Origin: an uncultured Muribaculaceae bacterium
Lineage (GTDB): Bacteria > Bacteroidota > Bacteroidia > Bacteroidales > Muribaculaceae
Length of the DNA stretch: 64,000 bases
Assembly: GCA_910588245.1 (NCBI GenBank)
Contig: CAJUQP010000001.1
Location: 1-64,000 of the forward strand
Direction of reading: 5' to 3'
Under the pieces are notes generated by a model. The model was not told where the DNA came from, made no database searches, and saw only the letters and a program-made list of their open reading frames with translations. Made by a program: the position numbers and the translations under genes. Shown piece by piece: positions 16,084 through 25,057 of this stretch. Positions within the stretch are counted from its first letter, which is position 1. Every line of letters begins with the position of its first letter.

Positions 16084-17586
16084 ATGTATTCATTCTTTAT
16101 TGCTTTGGCATTGCTTGTAGGCGGATATTTCATATATGGAAAATTCGTAAGCAGGGTCTTCGGGCAAGACCCGTCGAGGCCCACGCCGGTCAAGACCATG
16201 GCCGACGGAGTTGACTATGTAGAGTTGCCCACATGGAAGGTTTTCCTGATCCAGTTCCTGAATATCGCGGGGCTCGGCCCCATATTCGGCGCAGTGATGG
16301 GTATAATGTTCGGGCCTGCCGCTTTTCTATGGATTGTCTTCGGCACGATACTTGCCGGAGCTGTCCACGATTATCTGAGTGGAATGCTCTCGCTGCGTCG
16401 CGATGGCGCGTCGCTTCCTGAGATTGTCGGCAGCGAGCTTGGTGGAAAGATTAAACTCGTGATGAGGGGTTTTGCTCTTCTTCTGATGATTCTCGTGGGA
16501 GCAGTCTTTGTTTACAATCCGGCTGATCTTCTCGCGATGCTGACTCCTGAAAGTTTCGACAGGCTGTTCTGGATAGCTGTCATATTCATATATTATATGG
16601 CTGCGACACTGCTTCCCATCGACAAACTGATCGGTAAACTTTATCCGCTTTTCGGAGTAGCGCTACTGTTTATGGCGGTTGGAATCATGGTAATGATGCT
16701 GGCACATGCCGGCTCAATGCCCGAGATCTGGGATGGTTTCTATAACCATAAGCCTGATCCTGATGCCAACCCGATATTCCCCATGATGTTTGTGTCGATC
16801 GCATGCGGAGCTATATCAGGTTTCCACGCCACGCAGTCTCCCATGATGGCCCGCTGCCTTTCATCGGAAAAGCACGCGCGCCCGGTGTTTTATGGTGCTA
16901 TGGTGACTGAAGGAATAGTTGCCCTGATATGGGCTGCCGCGGCCATTACTTTCACTGGAGGATATACCGGCCTGCAAAACTATCTTGGCGGTTCTTCGCC
17001 GGCGATTCTTGTAAACGATCTCTCTCGTTCATGGCTTGGCACATTCGGCGGAGTGCTTGCTGTGCTCGGAGTCATCGCAGCTCCTATCACTTCAGGCGAC
17101 ACCGCTTTGCGCAGTGCCCGGCTTATCGCGGCTGATTTCATGGGGATAAAGCAGAAGAAGATAATGAAACGTCTTAGTGTCTCGATCCCGATCTTCATTT
17201 TATGCTTTATCATAATGCTGCTTCCCTACGAGATATTATGGCGCTATTTCGCGTGGTGCAACCAGATGCTTTCGGTATTTACCCTCTGGGCTGTGACCGT
17301 ATATCTCGCGTCTCAGAAAAAACTATATATGGTTACGCTTATTCCGGCGTTGTTCATGACCTGCGTCACCGTGACTTATATCTTCTTTGCTCCGGAAGGT
17401 TTCTCCATCATCACCTCTAATCTGTTGGGTGCCTCCATACCTTATGAGGCTGCGCTGGGTGTCGGGATTGCCACGAGTGGATTCCTCCTTCTTCTTTTCA
17501 CAAGATGGCTCAAGGGTCTGGATGCAGTAGGAATAGGGATGCAGACGGCATCGGGCGTTGCGGACGACGAATCAACAGAACATTGA
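16084..17586 (+). CDS. CstA-family carbon starvation / pyruvate or peptide transporter
   Basis: The 500-residue protein has about 13 hydrophobic helices and the CstA signatures: QFLNIAGLGPIFGA near 58, an AGAVHDYLSG segment, FHATQSPMMARC and PITSGDTALRSARL. CstA proteins take up pyruvate or peptides across the cytoplasmic membrane during carbon limitation. This is the shorter form found in Bacteroidales and Firmicutes, against about 700 residues in E. coli. A PHP phosphatase gene begins 1 nt after its stop, so they probably share a transcript. The 116 nt upstream show no clear -33/-7 pair. Confidence 0.92.
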   Translation: MYSFFIALALLVGGYFIYGKFVSRVFGQDPSRPTPVKTMADGVDYVELPTWKVFLIQFLNIAGLGPIFGAVMGIMFGPAAFLWIVFGTILAGAVHDYLSGMLSLRRDGASLPEIVGSELGGKIKLVMRGFALLLMILVGAVFVYNPADLLAMLTPESFDRLFWIAVIFIYYMAATLLPIDKLIGKLYPLFGVALLFMAVGIMVMMLAHAGSMPEIWDGFYNHKPDPDANPIFPMMFVSIACGAISGFHATQSPMMARCLSSEKHARPVFYGAMVTEGIVALIWAAAAITFTGGYTGLQNYLGGSSPAILVNDLSRSWLGTFGGVLAVLGVIAAPITSGDTALRSARLIAADFMGIKQKKIMKRLSVSIPIFILCFIIMLLPYEILWRYFAWCNQMLSVFTLWAVTVYLASQKKLYMVTLIPALFMTCVTVTYIFFAPEGFSIITSNLLGASIPYEAALGVGIATSGFLLLLFTRWLKGLDAVGIGMQTASGVADDESTEH

Positions 17587-17587
17587 T

Positions 17588-18505
17588 ATGGCTGCCGACA
17601 TCAAGAGGATAATTGGAGAAACATGGAGATATAACCTTCACGCTCATTCGCAGTTCTGCGACGGTCGTGACACTATGGCCGCCATAGCTGATGCTGCGCG
17701 ACGGGAAGGGATGCGTTATTTCGCATTTACCCCACACTCACCGGTGCCGATAAAATCCCCATGCAATATGTCGAAGGATAAAATGGAGGAATATATTGTC
17801 GAGGCAGCCCGTTTGCGTGACAGGCATAGGCCGGATATGGAAATCCTTACCTCTCTTGAGATCGACTGGCTTGGACCGGATTGGGGCCCTCACATAGATT
17901 ATTTCCAACATCTGCCTCTCGACTTCAGGCTTGGTTCAGTGCATTTTGTGCCTAACCAAGATGGGGTGCTCCTTGACTGCGATGGCAAGTTCGAACGTTT
18001 TGCAACGTATCTCAAGGATGGATATGCGGGTGATTTGAGGTATGTGGTCGAGAAATATTTCGAACAGGTGCTCACGATGCTTGAGAGGGGAGGATTTGAC
18101 CTCCTGGGCCACTTCGACAAGATAGCCGGTAATGCTTCGATTGCCGACCCGGGGATAGAAGATCACGGATGGTATGAGGCTTTGGTCGACGATGTGGTTG
18201 AACATGTCAAAGGCACTGATGTCGTTGTCGAGGTCAATACGAAGGCGTTTGCCGATAAAGGGAGGTTTTTCCCTGCGGAGAGATGGTGGGGCAAGCTTAT
18301 CGATGCGGGCATACGACTTGCAGTCGACAGCGATGCCCACTATGCCTCAAAAGTATCGGCAGGACGTTCGGAGGCTTTTTCACGGCTGGAAAATTTGGTC
18401 AGGTCGAAAAAAAACACTAATTTTGCAGCGGTTTTCGCCGATATGCCCGTGCCAATTATGGGAAGGGATATGCAAAGCGGCGTAAATCAGATAAATAACA
18501 ATTAA
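17588..18505 (+). CDS. PHP-domain histidinol-phosphatase-like phosphoesterase
   Basis: The 305-residue protein of the HisK/HisJ PHP type shows the metal-binding motifs in order: NLHAHSQFCDGR (H-x-H), FTPHSP, the Glu in LEIDW, GSVHF, GHFDKI and SDAHY near the C-terminus. These would bind a trinuclear metal centre for phosphate monoester hydrolysis. Histidinol phosphatase is the likely activity. No other his genes are near, so another substrate is possible. A longer start at 17558 lies inside cstA, so I prefer the ATG at 17588. The 3' end contains the promoter for rpsF. Confidence 0.85.
   Translation: MAADIKRIIGETWRYNLHAHSQFCDGRDTMAAIADAARREGMRYFAFTPHSPVPIKSPCNMSKDKMEEYIVEAARLRDRHRPDMEILTSLEIDWLGPDWGPHIDYFQHLPLDFRLGSVHFVPNQDGVLLDCDGKFERFATYLKDGYAGDLRYVVEKYFEQVLTMLERGGFDLLGHFDKIAGNASIADPGIEDHGWYEALVDDVVEHVKGTDVVVEVNTKAFADKGRFFPAERWWGKLIDAGIRLAVDSDAHYASKVSAGRSEAFSRLENLVRSKKNTNFAAVFADMPVPIMGRDMQSGVNQINNN
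18394..18425 (+). promoter_or_regulatory. promoter of the rpsF-rpsR-rplI operon, inside the PHP gene
   Basis: TTTG at 18394-18397, a 20-nt spacer and TAATTTTG at 18418-18425 match the consensus exactly. The start of transcription would be near 18431, giving a leader of about 90 nt that overlaps the 3' coding end of the upstream phosphatase. Confidence 0.7.
18436..18482 (+). promoter_or_regulatory. leader hairpin of the ribosomal protein S6 operon
   Basis: In the predicted leader, CGCCG 18436-18440 pairs with CGGCG 18478-18482. Inside it, ATAT(g)CCC 18441-18448 pairs with GGGATAT 18465-18471, leaving a 6-nt bulge on the 3' side. A bulged leader hairpin fits feedback control by the S6:S18 complex, known upstream of rpsF in other bacteria. 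The match to that specific motif is not established here. Confidence 0.4.
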
Positions 18506-18522
18506 TAACAAACGAACAACGT

Positions 18523-18909
18523 ATGAATTGCTACGAAACCGTTTTCATTTTAACTCCCGTTTTGTCTGACGAACAGATGAAGGAAGCGGTAGAAAAATTC
18601 AAAGACGTTCTTCAGCAGAACGGTGCTGAGGTAGTCAATGAAGAGACCTGGGGCCTCCGTAAGCTCGCTTACCCCATCCAGAAGAAATCGACAGGCTTTT
18701 ATTGCCTTCTCGAATTCAAAGGCGAGCCCACGATCGTGAAGAAGCTCGATGTGGCTTTCCGTCGCGACGAGAGAGTGATCCGTTATCTGACATTCCGTCT
18801 CGACAAATACGCTCAGGAGTATGCCGAGAAGCGTCGTAATCTGAGAGCAAAGAAAGCAAGTGAACAACCCGCCGAGGCTGTTGCCGAAGCAGAAACAAAG
18901 GAGGCTTAA
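18523..18909 (+). CDS. rpsF: 30S ribosomal protein S6
   Basis: The 128-residue protein begins with MNCYETVFILTPVLS and contains TWGLRKLAYPIQKKSTGFY and DERVIRYLTFRLD, all typical of bS6. The acidic Ala/Glu-rich tail is common in this phylum. bS6 binds bS18 on the 16S rRNA central domain. The gene order rpsF-rpsR-rplI is the conserved bacterial one. rpsR starts 2 nt after the stop. Confidence 0.98.
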   Translation: MNCYETVFILTPVLSDEQMKEAVEKFKDVLQQNGAEVVNEETWGLRKLAYPIQKKSTGFYCLLEFKGEPTIVKKLDVAFRRDERVIRYLTFRLDKYAQEYAEKRRNLRAKKASEQPAEAVAEAETKEA

Positions 18910-18911
18910 TC

Positions 18912-19178
18912 ATGGCAGCAAATAGCGAAATCCGTTATCTCACACCCCTTACAGTCGACACGAAAAAGAAGAAATACTGCCGTTTCAAACGCAGCGGTAT
19001 CAAATATATCGACTACAAAGATCCCGAGTTCCTCAAGAAATTCCTCAACGAGCAGGGCAAGATTCTTCCTCGCCGCATCACCGGCACATCGCTGAAATTC
19101 CAGCGTCGTGTGGCCCAGGCAGTGAAACGTGCGCGTCACCTCGCACTTCTTCCCTACGTTACCGACCTGATGAAATAA
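18912..19178 (+). CDS. rpsR: 30S ribosomal protein S18
   Basis: The 88-residue basic protein shows the bS18 pattern YIDYKDPEFLKKFL, ILPRRITGTS and VKRARHLALLPYV. It forms a heterodimer with bS6 in the platform of the small subunit. It is placed 2 nt after rpsF and 32 nt before rplI. Confidence 0.98.
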   Translation: MAANSEIRYLTPLTVDTKKKKYCRFKRSGIKYIDYKDPEFLKKFLNEQGKILPRRITGTSLKFQRRVAQAVKRARHLALLPYVTDLMK

Positions 19179-19210
19179 TCATTTTCCAACCCGACAAACA
19201 GAATAAGAAT

Positions 19211-19654
19211 ATGAAGCTTATACTTAAAGAAAATGTGGCCGAACTCGGCTATAAGGATGATGTTGTCGAAGTGAAGGATGGTTATGGCCGCAACTATCTT
19301 ATCCCTCAGGGGAAGGCAATCATCGCTTCCGCAGCCGCTCTCAAGCAGCTTGCAGAAGATCAGAAGCAGCGTGCCCACAAGATCGCTAAGATCAAGGCTG
19401 ACGCAGAGGCTGCCGCAGCAGCACTTGAAGGCGTTAAGCTGACAATCGGCGCCAAGACAAGCTCCACAGGCACTGTGTTCGGCTCAGTCAATGCCCTTCA
19501 GATCGCAGAGGCTCTCGAGAAGCTCGGCCACAATGTAGACCGCAAGATCATCTACCTGAAAGAGCCTGTGAAGGAAGTCGGTGTCTATACCGCTACTATC
19601 AAGTTCCACAAAGAGGTTCTGAAAGAGATCGAGTTCGAGGTTGTGGCAGAGTAA
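19211..19654 (+). CDS. rplI: 50S ribosomal protein L9
   Basis: The 147-residue protein begins MKLILKENVAELGYKDDVV and has the N-terminal GYGRNYLIPQGKA segment, a long central helix rich in Ala/Lys/Gln (about 40-75) and a C-terminal rRNA-binding domain. bL9 binds 23S rRNA and reaches to the neighbouring ribosome. It is the last gene of the operon, followed after 22 nt by an intrinsic terminator. Confidence 0.98.
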   Translation: MKLILKENVAELGYKDDVVEVKDGYGRNYLIPQGKAIIASAAALKQLAEDQKQRAHKIAKIKADAEAAAAALEGVKLTIGAKTSSTGTVFGSVNALQIAEALEKLGHNVDRKIIYLKEPVKEVGVYTATIKFHKEVLKEIEFEVVAE

Positions 19655-19676
19655 TCTCCACATACGTAAAATATGC

Positions 19677-19710
19677 AAGAAGCCGTTGCGCGCCGCGTAG
19701 CGGCTTCTTT
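19677..19710 (+). terminator. terminator of the rpsF-rpsR-rplI operon
   Basis: A 9-bp stem (19677-19685 with 19701-19709) closes a GC-rich loop and ends in TTT followed by GATT. It lies just after rplI. Confidence 0.75.
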
Positions 19711-19741
19711 GATTATCAACTATTGCAATCTGATACGTAAA

Positions 19742-20707
19742 ATGAAAACAATTTATCTGGCCGGAGGATGTTTCTGGGGAATGCAGCATTTCATGCAGCA
19801 GATTTATGGCGTGACCGCCACACGCGTAGGATATGCCAACTCCGTGGTTGAGAATCCAGACTATAAACTTGTATGCACAGGCGCTACTGATGCTGCTGAG
19901 ACTGTGGAGGTAGGATATGATCCTGACAAGATCTCTCTCTTCCGACTTCTGCAACTTTTCTTTATGGCGATAGATCCTACTACCCTCAACCGACAGGGAG
20001 GAGATATAGGCACACAATATCGTTCCGGCATATATTATGTGGATGCCGAAGATCTTCCGGTGATTGAGAGAGCGATCGATTATGAAAGAGGAGAGGTGCG
20101 CGATCCTGTTGTCACGGAAGTTGGCAGGCTTGTGAATTTTTATCCGGCAGAAGAATATCATCAGGATTATCTTGACAAGAATCCCTCTGGATACTGCCAT
20201 ATAGATCCGGCGCTTTTCAAGCTTGCGCGCGAAGCGAATGCCCCGGGCAAAGTTGACAAGGAGAGCTATGAGAAGCCGGATGACAGAGAGTTGCGCGAGC
20301 GTTTGACGCCATTGCAGTATGCTGTGGCTCGTGAGAACCTCACCGAGCGGCCGTTCCTGAATGAGTATAACGCTGAATTCCGGCCCGGGATATATGTGGA
20401 TATAGTCACCGGAGAGCCTCTTTTCCTCTCTACGGATAAATTTGAGTCGGGCTGCGGATGGCCGGCATTCTCGCGTCCGATAGACAAATCTCTCCTTGAC
20501 GAGCATCGCGATCTCACGCATGGCATGGATCGTACTGAGGTGCGCAGCCGCAAGGGGGATACGCATCTTGGCCATGTCTTCGACGACGGTCCGAAGGAGC
20601 TTGGTGGCATACGTTACTGTATAAACAGTGCCTCCCTGCGGTTTGTGCCTTTGGAGGATATGGAGAAGCAGGGTTATGCCGACCTGATACCATTGCTGTC
20701 AAGATAG
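19742..20707 (+). CDS. msrAB: bifunctional peptide methionine sulfoxide reductase MsrA/MsrB
   Basis: This 321-residue fusion starts MKTIYLAGGCFWGMQ, with the MsrA catalytic Cys10 in GCFWG. The MsrB domain follows from about residue 180, with FESGCGWPAFSRPI and the catalytic Cys near 293 in RYCINSASLRF. It repairs both S- and R-methionine sulfoxide. No signal peptide is seen, so it is probably cytoplasmic. An in-frame Met at 19673 would place 23 extra residues inside the rplI terminator, so the start at 19742 is preferred. An oxidative-stress role fits an anaerobe. Confidence 0.95.
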   Translation: MKTIYLAGGCFWGMQHFMQQIYGVTATRVGYANSVVENPDYKLVCTGATDAAETVEVGYDPDKISLFRLLQLFFMAIDPTTLNRQGGDIGTQYRSGIYYVDAEDLPVIERAIDYERGEVRDPVVTEVGRLVNFYPAEEYHQDYLDKNPSGYCHIDPALFKLAREANAPGKVDKESYEKPDDRELRERLTPLQYAVARENLTERPFLNEYNAEFRPGIYVDIVTGEPLFLSTDKFESGCGWPAFSRPIDKSLLDEHRDLTHGMDRTEVRSRKGDTHLGHVFDDGPKELGGIRYCINSASLRFVPLEDMEKQGYADLIPLLSR

Positions 20708-20809
20708 TGTGTGGAAGAGATGTTCCCGCGATTCCATGCCCTCGTGTCATGCCTGTTGCAGGACGTTCACTTTTAACCCAAACATGGCTGTCTTCTCAAA
20801 AAAAATTAG

Positions 20810-20817
20810 TAAATTTG
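20810..20817 (+). promoter_or_regulatory. -7 element upstream of dnaN
   Basis: TAAATTTG matches TAnnTTTG and lies 80 nt before the dnaN ATG. There is no correctly spaced TTTG at -33. Confidence 0.4.
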
Positions 20818-20897
20818 CATTTCCGGATGCTCCGATGCCATGATAATGCATGTCGGCGCGGATTAGGAACTTTTTACTGAATAAAAACGAAAAACAT

Positions 20898-22022
20898 ATG
20901 AGATTCAATATCGACGGTAAGCTCTTCCAGCAGCAGCTTCAGGCTGTGAGCAAGGTGATCAATTCCAAGAATGCCCTTTCAATCCTCGACAATTTTCTCT
21001 TTGAGCTCCATGACGGGTGGCTTACTATCACTGGAAGTGACCAGGAGAACATAGTGTCTTCGCGTGTAGAGGTGACAGACAGTGAGGGGGAGGGCGATAT
21101 CGCAGTGCCAGCGAAGACTCTCCTCGAAATCACAAAGGAGATCAATAATCAGCCTGTAACTTTCAGCCTAAACGAAAATACCGGAGAGATAGACGTGCTG
21201 TTCCTTACCGGCAGATTCCGCTTCATGGGCATAAACGCCGATGAATTTCCCCGGGGGGAGAAGATGGATGAGGATGCCACGGTACTTGTCATTCCGGCGA
21301 GCGTCATGAAGAAAGGTATCGACAAGACTCTCTATGCCGTGAGCCTCGAGACAATCCGGCCGATGATGACAGGTATATACTGGGATATCCATGAGGGTGA
21401 TATCACTTTCGTGGCAAGTGATACTCATAAACTCGTGAGATATATAAATTCAGAGGTAAATCCCGAGGTAGTCACGTCTTTCATCATGCCTTCGAAGCCG
21501 GCATCTATCATGAAAGGCATTCTCGACAAGACAACAGATGATGTCAGAATGACTCTTGGAGAGAAAGGGGCACGATTTGAGTTCGGCGATTTTACTGTAA
21601 CATGCCGGTTCATAAAAGGGAACTATCCCAACTATAACCGTGTGATTCCGGACAACAATCCGTTTGCCGTAAAGGTGAGCCGCGAGAGTTTCTTCAACGC
21701 TATGCGAAGAGTGGCCATTTTCGCAAGCAAGGCTTCAAGTCTTGTGAAGTTTGATATTACGGAGAGGGGAATGGTACTTAGCGCACAGGATCTTGACTAC
21801 GGCACTTCCGCTGAGGAGCGTGTCATGTGTGAATATGAGGGGAATCCGATGACGATCGGGTTTAATTCCACGTTCACACAGGAGATACTTGCAAATCTCA
21901 GTGGAGACGATGTGGTTGTGAGGCTGTCAGATCCGGCCCGGCCCGGCATATTCGAACCACTTGAGCAGGAACCCAACGAGAATCTTGTCACAATACAGAT
22001 GCCTCTCCAGGTTATTGAATGA
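20898..22022 (+). CDS. dnaN: DNA polymerase III beta subunit (sliding clamp)
   Basis: The 374-residue protein begins MRFNIDGKLFQQQLQAV and shows three successive clamp domains of about 120 residues. Recognisable segments are LSILDNFLFEL, KTLLEITKEI, DTHKLVRY and the C-terminal hydrophobic tail ending QMPLQVIE. It forms the ring that tethers the polymerase to DNA. The reading could start at 20850, but the Met at 20898 matches the family start. The exonuclease gene overlaps its stop by 4 nt (ATGA), opening a tightly packed run through to rlmB. Confidence 0.97.
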   Translation: MRFNIDGKLFQQQLQAVSKVINSKNALSILDNFLFELHDGWLTITGSDQENIVSSRVEVTDSEGEGDIAVPAKTLLEITKEINNQPVTFSLNENTGEIDVLFLTGRFRFMGINADEFPRGEKMDEDATVLVIPASVMKKGIDKTLYAVSLETIRPMMTGIYWDIHEGDITFVASDTHKLVRYINSEVNPEVVTSFIMPSKPASIMKGILDKTTDDVRMTLGEKGARFEFGDFTVTCRFIKGNYPNYNRVIPDNNPFAVKVSRESFFNAMRRVAIFASKASSLVKFDITERGMVLSAQDLDYGTSAEERVMCEYEGNPMTIGFNSTFTQEILANLSGDDVVVRLSDPARPGIFEPLEQEPNENLVTIQMPLQVIE

Positions 22023-22852
22023 TTATGGAAAACGAGAAAACAGCACTTCGTCTCGAACGCCCTATCATCTTCTTTGATCTCGAGACCACAGGTACGAACG
22101 TGACCCATGACCGGATTGTGGAGATATCATACATAAAGGTCTATCCCGATGGTCATGAGGAAAAGAAATGCCGCCGACTCAATCCGGAGATGCCTATTCC
22201 CCCTGCGAGCACGGCGATACACCATATCACTGACGAGGATGTGGCTACGGAACCCACTTTCCGTCAGATCGCCAGGTCCCTACTCGAAATATTCGACGGT
22301 TGCGACATTGCCGGCTACAACAGCAATAAGTTTGATGTGCCTGTCCTGATGGAGGAGTTCGGCCGATGTGGCATAAATTTTGACATCACCGGCCGTCGGT
22401 TCATAGACGTGCAGAATATATTCCATAAGATGGAGCAGCGCACGCTTGTGGCCGCCTATAAGTTTTATTGCGGTGCTGATCTGGAGGACGCTCACAGTGC
22501 TCTTGCCGACACCCAGGCTACTTATGAGGTGCTTCTCGGTCAGCTTCGTCGTTACCCCGACCTTAAAAACGATGTGGAATATCTCGCTAAGTTCTCATCT
22601 ATAGGAAGGAATGTTGACCTTGCTGCCAGAATTGTGCTTGATGATAACGACGAGCCTATATTCAATTTCGGTAAGCATAAAGGAAAAGCTGTTAAAGAGG
22701 TGTTCCGGCGAGAGCCTTCATTTTACGACTGGATGATGCAAGGAGATTTCCCTAAAAATACGAAAGATGTCCTTTTTCAGTTGAAATTCAAATACGACCA
22801 GGAGCGCAAGGCCGCAAGGTCTCATGGCACCGACAATTCGAAAAATGCTTGA
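22019..22852 (+). CDS. DnaQ-like 3'-5' exonuclease with C-terminal DUF3820-type domain
   Basis: The 277-residue protein has a DEDDh exonuclease domain: FFDLETTG (Exo I, near residues 19-26), a middle GYNSNKFDVPVL segment (Exo II) and HSALADTQAT (Exo III with its His). Residues about 215-265 carry FNFGKHKGKAVKEV and FYDWMMQGDFP, as in DUF3820 domains. Proofreading or repair of DNA ends is likely. Its start overlaps dnaN by ATGA, and its end overlaps coaBC by 8 nt. A Met at 22025 is the alternative start. Confidence 0.9.
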   Translation: MIMENEKTALRLERPIIFFDLETTGTNVTHDRIVEISYIKVYPDGHEEKKCRRLNPEMPIPPASTAIHHITDEDVATEPTFRQIARSLLEIFDGCDIAGYNSNKFDVPVLMEEFGRCGINFDITGRRFIDVQNIFHKMEQRTLVAAYKFYCGADLEDAHSALADTQATYEVLLGQLRRYPDLKNDVEYLAKFSSIGRNVDLAARIVLDDNDEPIFNFGKHKGKAVKEVFRREPSFYDWMMQGDFPKNTKDVLFQLKFKYDQERKAARSHGTDNSKNA

Positions 22853-24062
22853 AGGAAAACATATTGTACTCGGGATTTCGGGCGGAATCGCTGCCTATAA
22901 ATCCGCATATCTGCTCCGTCTGCTTATAAAACGCGGCGCGGAGGTGCAGGTCGTGATCACCCCTAACGGAAAGGAATTCATCACTCCGGCAACTCTTGCC
23001 GCGTTAAGCGGCAAACCGGTAGTGAGCGAGTTTTTTGCCGCTAATACTGGAGAATGGCACAGCCATGTTGATCTTGGATTGTGGGCCGACCTTATGGTTG
23101 TGGCTCCGGCCACTGCCTCTACGATAGGAAAGATGGCCAACGGTATAGCCGACAACATGCTCATCACAACCTATCTTTCTGCAAAGGAACAGGTCATGGT
23201 AGCTCCGGCCATGGATCTTGACATGTGGCGCCATCCTTCCACACAAAGGAATGTTGAGCGTCTGCGTGCGGATGGTGTCATTATCGTGGAACCGGGCGAA
23301 GGAGAACTCGCGAGCGGACTGACAGGGAAAGGCCGTATGGCTGAGCCTGAGGAGATCGCAGACCGGATAGATGCATATTTCAGCGAATCTTGTTCGCTTG
23401 CCGGGAAGAAAGTGGTCGTGACGGCAGGTCCTACTTACGAGAATATTGACCCGGTGCGTTTTATAGGCAACTACAGCAGTGGTAAGATGGGTTTCGCCAT
23501 TGCTGATGAGTTCGCCTCGCGCGGAGCAGATGTCACGGTTGTGGCAGGTCCCGTCTCAGTAAAGTCATATAATCAAAATATCAGACGTATCGATGTGGTA
23601 TCGGCAAAGGATATGTATGACGCTTGTGTCAATGCCTCGGCCGATGCTGATTGCGTGGTGCTCGCCGCTGCTGTGGCTGACTATGCTCCTGCGAATGTGT
23701 CGGAGAGTAAGATCAAACGTGAGAACACTGGCGATATGACCTTACGTCTTGTCAGGAACCCTGACATAGCCGCAGCACTCGGAAAAGACAAAAACGGACG
23801 TCTTATTGTCGGGTTTGCACTTGAGACAGACCACGAGGAGGAGAACGCCCTTTCAAAGCTCAAGCGTAAGAATCTCGACTTCATCGTGCTTAATTCCCTT
23901 CGCGATCCGGAAGCCGGCTTCATGAAGGATACCAACAAGGTGACCATTATCTCTTCGGATGGGAGCAGCGTAGCCTTCCCGGCGAAGTCTAAGAGAGATG
24001 TGGCTTCCGATATCGTCGATATGATAGGAGAAGCGCTCTCGTCAGAGTGTGATCTTGCTTGA
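22845..24062 (+). CDS. coaBC: bifunctional phosphopantothenoylcysteine decarboxylase / phosphopantothenate-cysteine ligase
   Basis: The 405-residue protein starts MLEGKHIVLGISGGIAAYKS. The N-terminal flavoprotein CoaC domain contains TPATLAALSG, a His in EWHSHVDLG and the substrate clamp PAMDLDMWRHP. The CoaB domain has TAGPTYENIDPVRFIGNYSSG and AAVADYAP. It catalyses two steps from phosphopantothenate to 4'-phosphopantetheine in CoA synthesis. CoaE for the final step is 7 kb downstream. The Met at 22824 would extend into the exonuclease gene; the start at 22845 fits the family better. Confidence 0.96.
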   Translation: MLEGKHIVLGISGGIAAYKSAYLLRLLIKRGAEVQVVITPNGKEFITPATLAALSGKPVVSEFFAANTGEWHSHVDLGLWADLMVVAPATASTIGKMANGIADNMLITTYLSAKEQVMVAPAMDLDMWRHPSTQRNVERLRADGVIIVEPGEGELASGLTGKGRMAEPEEIADRIDAYFSESCSLAGKKVVVTAGPTYENIDPVRFIGNYSSGKMGFAIADEFASRGADVTVVAGPVSVKSYNQNIRRIDVVSAKDMYDACVNASADADCVVLAAAVADYAPANVSESKIKRENTGDMTLRLVRNPDIAAALGKDKNGRLIVGFALETDHEEENALSKLKRKNLDFIVLNSLRDPEAGFMKDTNKVTIISSDGSSVAFPAKSKRDVASDIVDMIGEALSSECDLA

Positions 24063-24074
24063 TTATGACATAGG

Positions 24075-24992
24075 ATGGGAAGGGTTAACGACATTCTTAG
24101 GAGGATTCTGACAGGCAGTTTTATTGCCGCGGCGGTTGCAAGCGCATATTCTCAAGAGCTTGACTGCAGGTTCGACGTAAATACCAGTTCAGTGGAGGGC
24201 ACCTACAGAAGTATTTTTGAGGATCTTCAGCGTGATATCTCTGCATATCTCAACGAGACAAAATGGACAGACACCAATTTCTCTCCAGTAGAAAGGATAG
24301 ACTGCCGTATGCTGCTTAATGTAACTGATTATTCAGGTGGTCGTATAAAAGGTGATCTTCAGGTGCAACTGTCTCGTCCGGTCTACAACAGTACCTACAC
24401 CAGCATGCTGTTTAATTTCAAAGACGAGAAGATAGAATTCGACTATAAAGAGGGCGAGCGGCTTGTGCGTAATGATAATGGGTGGAACGGTAACCTTACG
24501 GGGCTCCTTGATTTCTACGCATATCTACTTCTTGCCATCGACTTCGACAGCTTTTCTCCGAGAGGTGGACAGCAATGGCTTGACAGGGCCTCGGCGGTGG
24601 TCAGCATGGCCCAGTCGAGTGGCGAGCCGGGGTGGAGGGCATTTGAAGACAATCGCAACCGGAGCGCGGTGCTTGGCGCGTTTACCGAACCATCGACAGC
24701 TCCGATACGCGATCTGATATATGCCTATCATCGTAAAGGACTCGATGAGATGTCAACGAGTCCTGATAAGGGAAGACATGCCATAACTGAGGCGTTGGCG
24801 ACACTGAGCGGAGTTTATTCCGCGGCTCCAATGTCGGTTGCCCTGCCTATTTTCCGCGATGCAAAGCTTGATGAACTCGTCAATGTCTATTCCAAGGCGC
24901 CGGAAGATGAACGCCAGAGGGCATATGAAATTCTTTCGGCCGTCTATCCGGCCGATGAAGACAGACTTGAAAGAATAAGACAGCCTGAATGA
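24075..24992 (+). CDS. porD: PorD/DUF4835 family envelope protein
   Basis: The 305-residue protein has an N-terminal signal peptide ending near AYSQ-E. It then shows the DUF4835 pattern: ERIDCRMLLNVTDY, RPVYNSTYTSMLFNFKDEKIEF, GLLDFYAYLLLAIDFDSFSPRGG and a helical C-terminal part. PorD of Porphyromonas gingivalis is needed for type IX secretion, but relatives occur in many Bacteroidetes. It sits in the conserved dnaN-coaBC-porD-recN order. A role in an actual type IX system here is not shown. Confidence 0.85.
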   Translation: MGRVNDILRRILTGSFIAAAVASAYSQELDCRFDVNTSSVEGTYRSIFEDLQRDISAYLNETKWTDTNFSPVERIDCRMLLNVTDYSGGRIKGDLQVQLSRPVYNSTYTSMLFNFKDEKIEFDYKEGERLVRNDNGWNGNLTGLLDFYAYLLLAIDFDSFSPRGGQQWLDRASAVVSMAQSSGEPGWRAFEDNRNRSAVLGAFTEPSTAPIRDLIYAYHRKGLDEMSTSPDKGRHAITEALATLSGVYSAAPMSVALPIFRDAKLDELVNVYSKAPEDERQRAYEILSAVYPADEDRLERIRQPE

Positions 24993-25057
24993 TCCGAGGC
25001 GTGTCAATTCCCTGTCTGATAATGGGGTAAATAAATTTCAATAGATAATTCAGCTAT

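Noticed and set aside
19484..20575. Long minus-strand open frame of 363 codons
   Set aside because: It lies antisense to rplI and msrAB, both with strong family matches, and its translation has no coherent domain.
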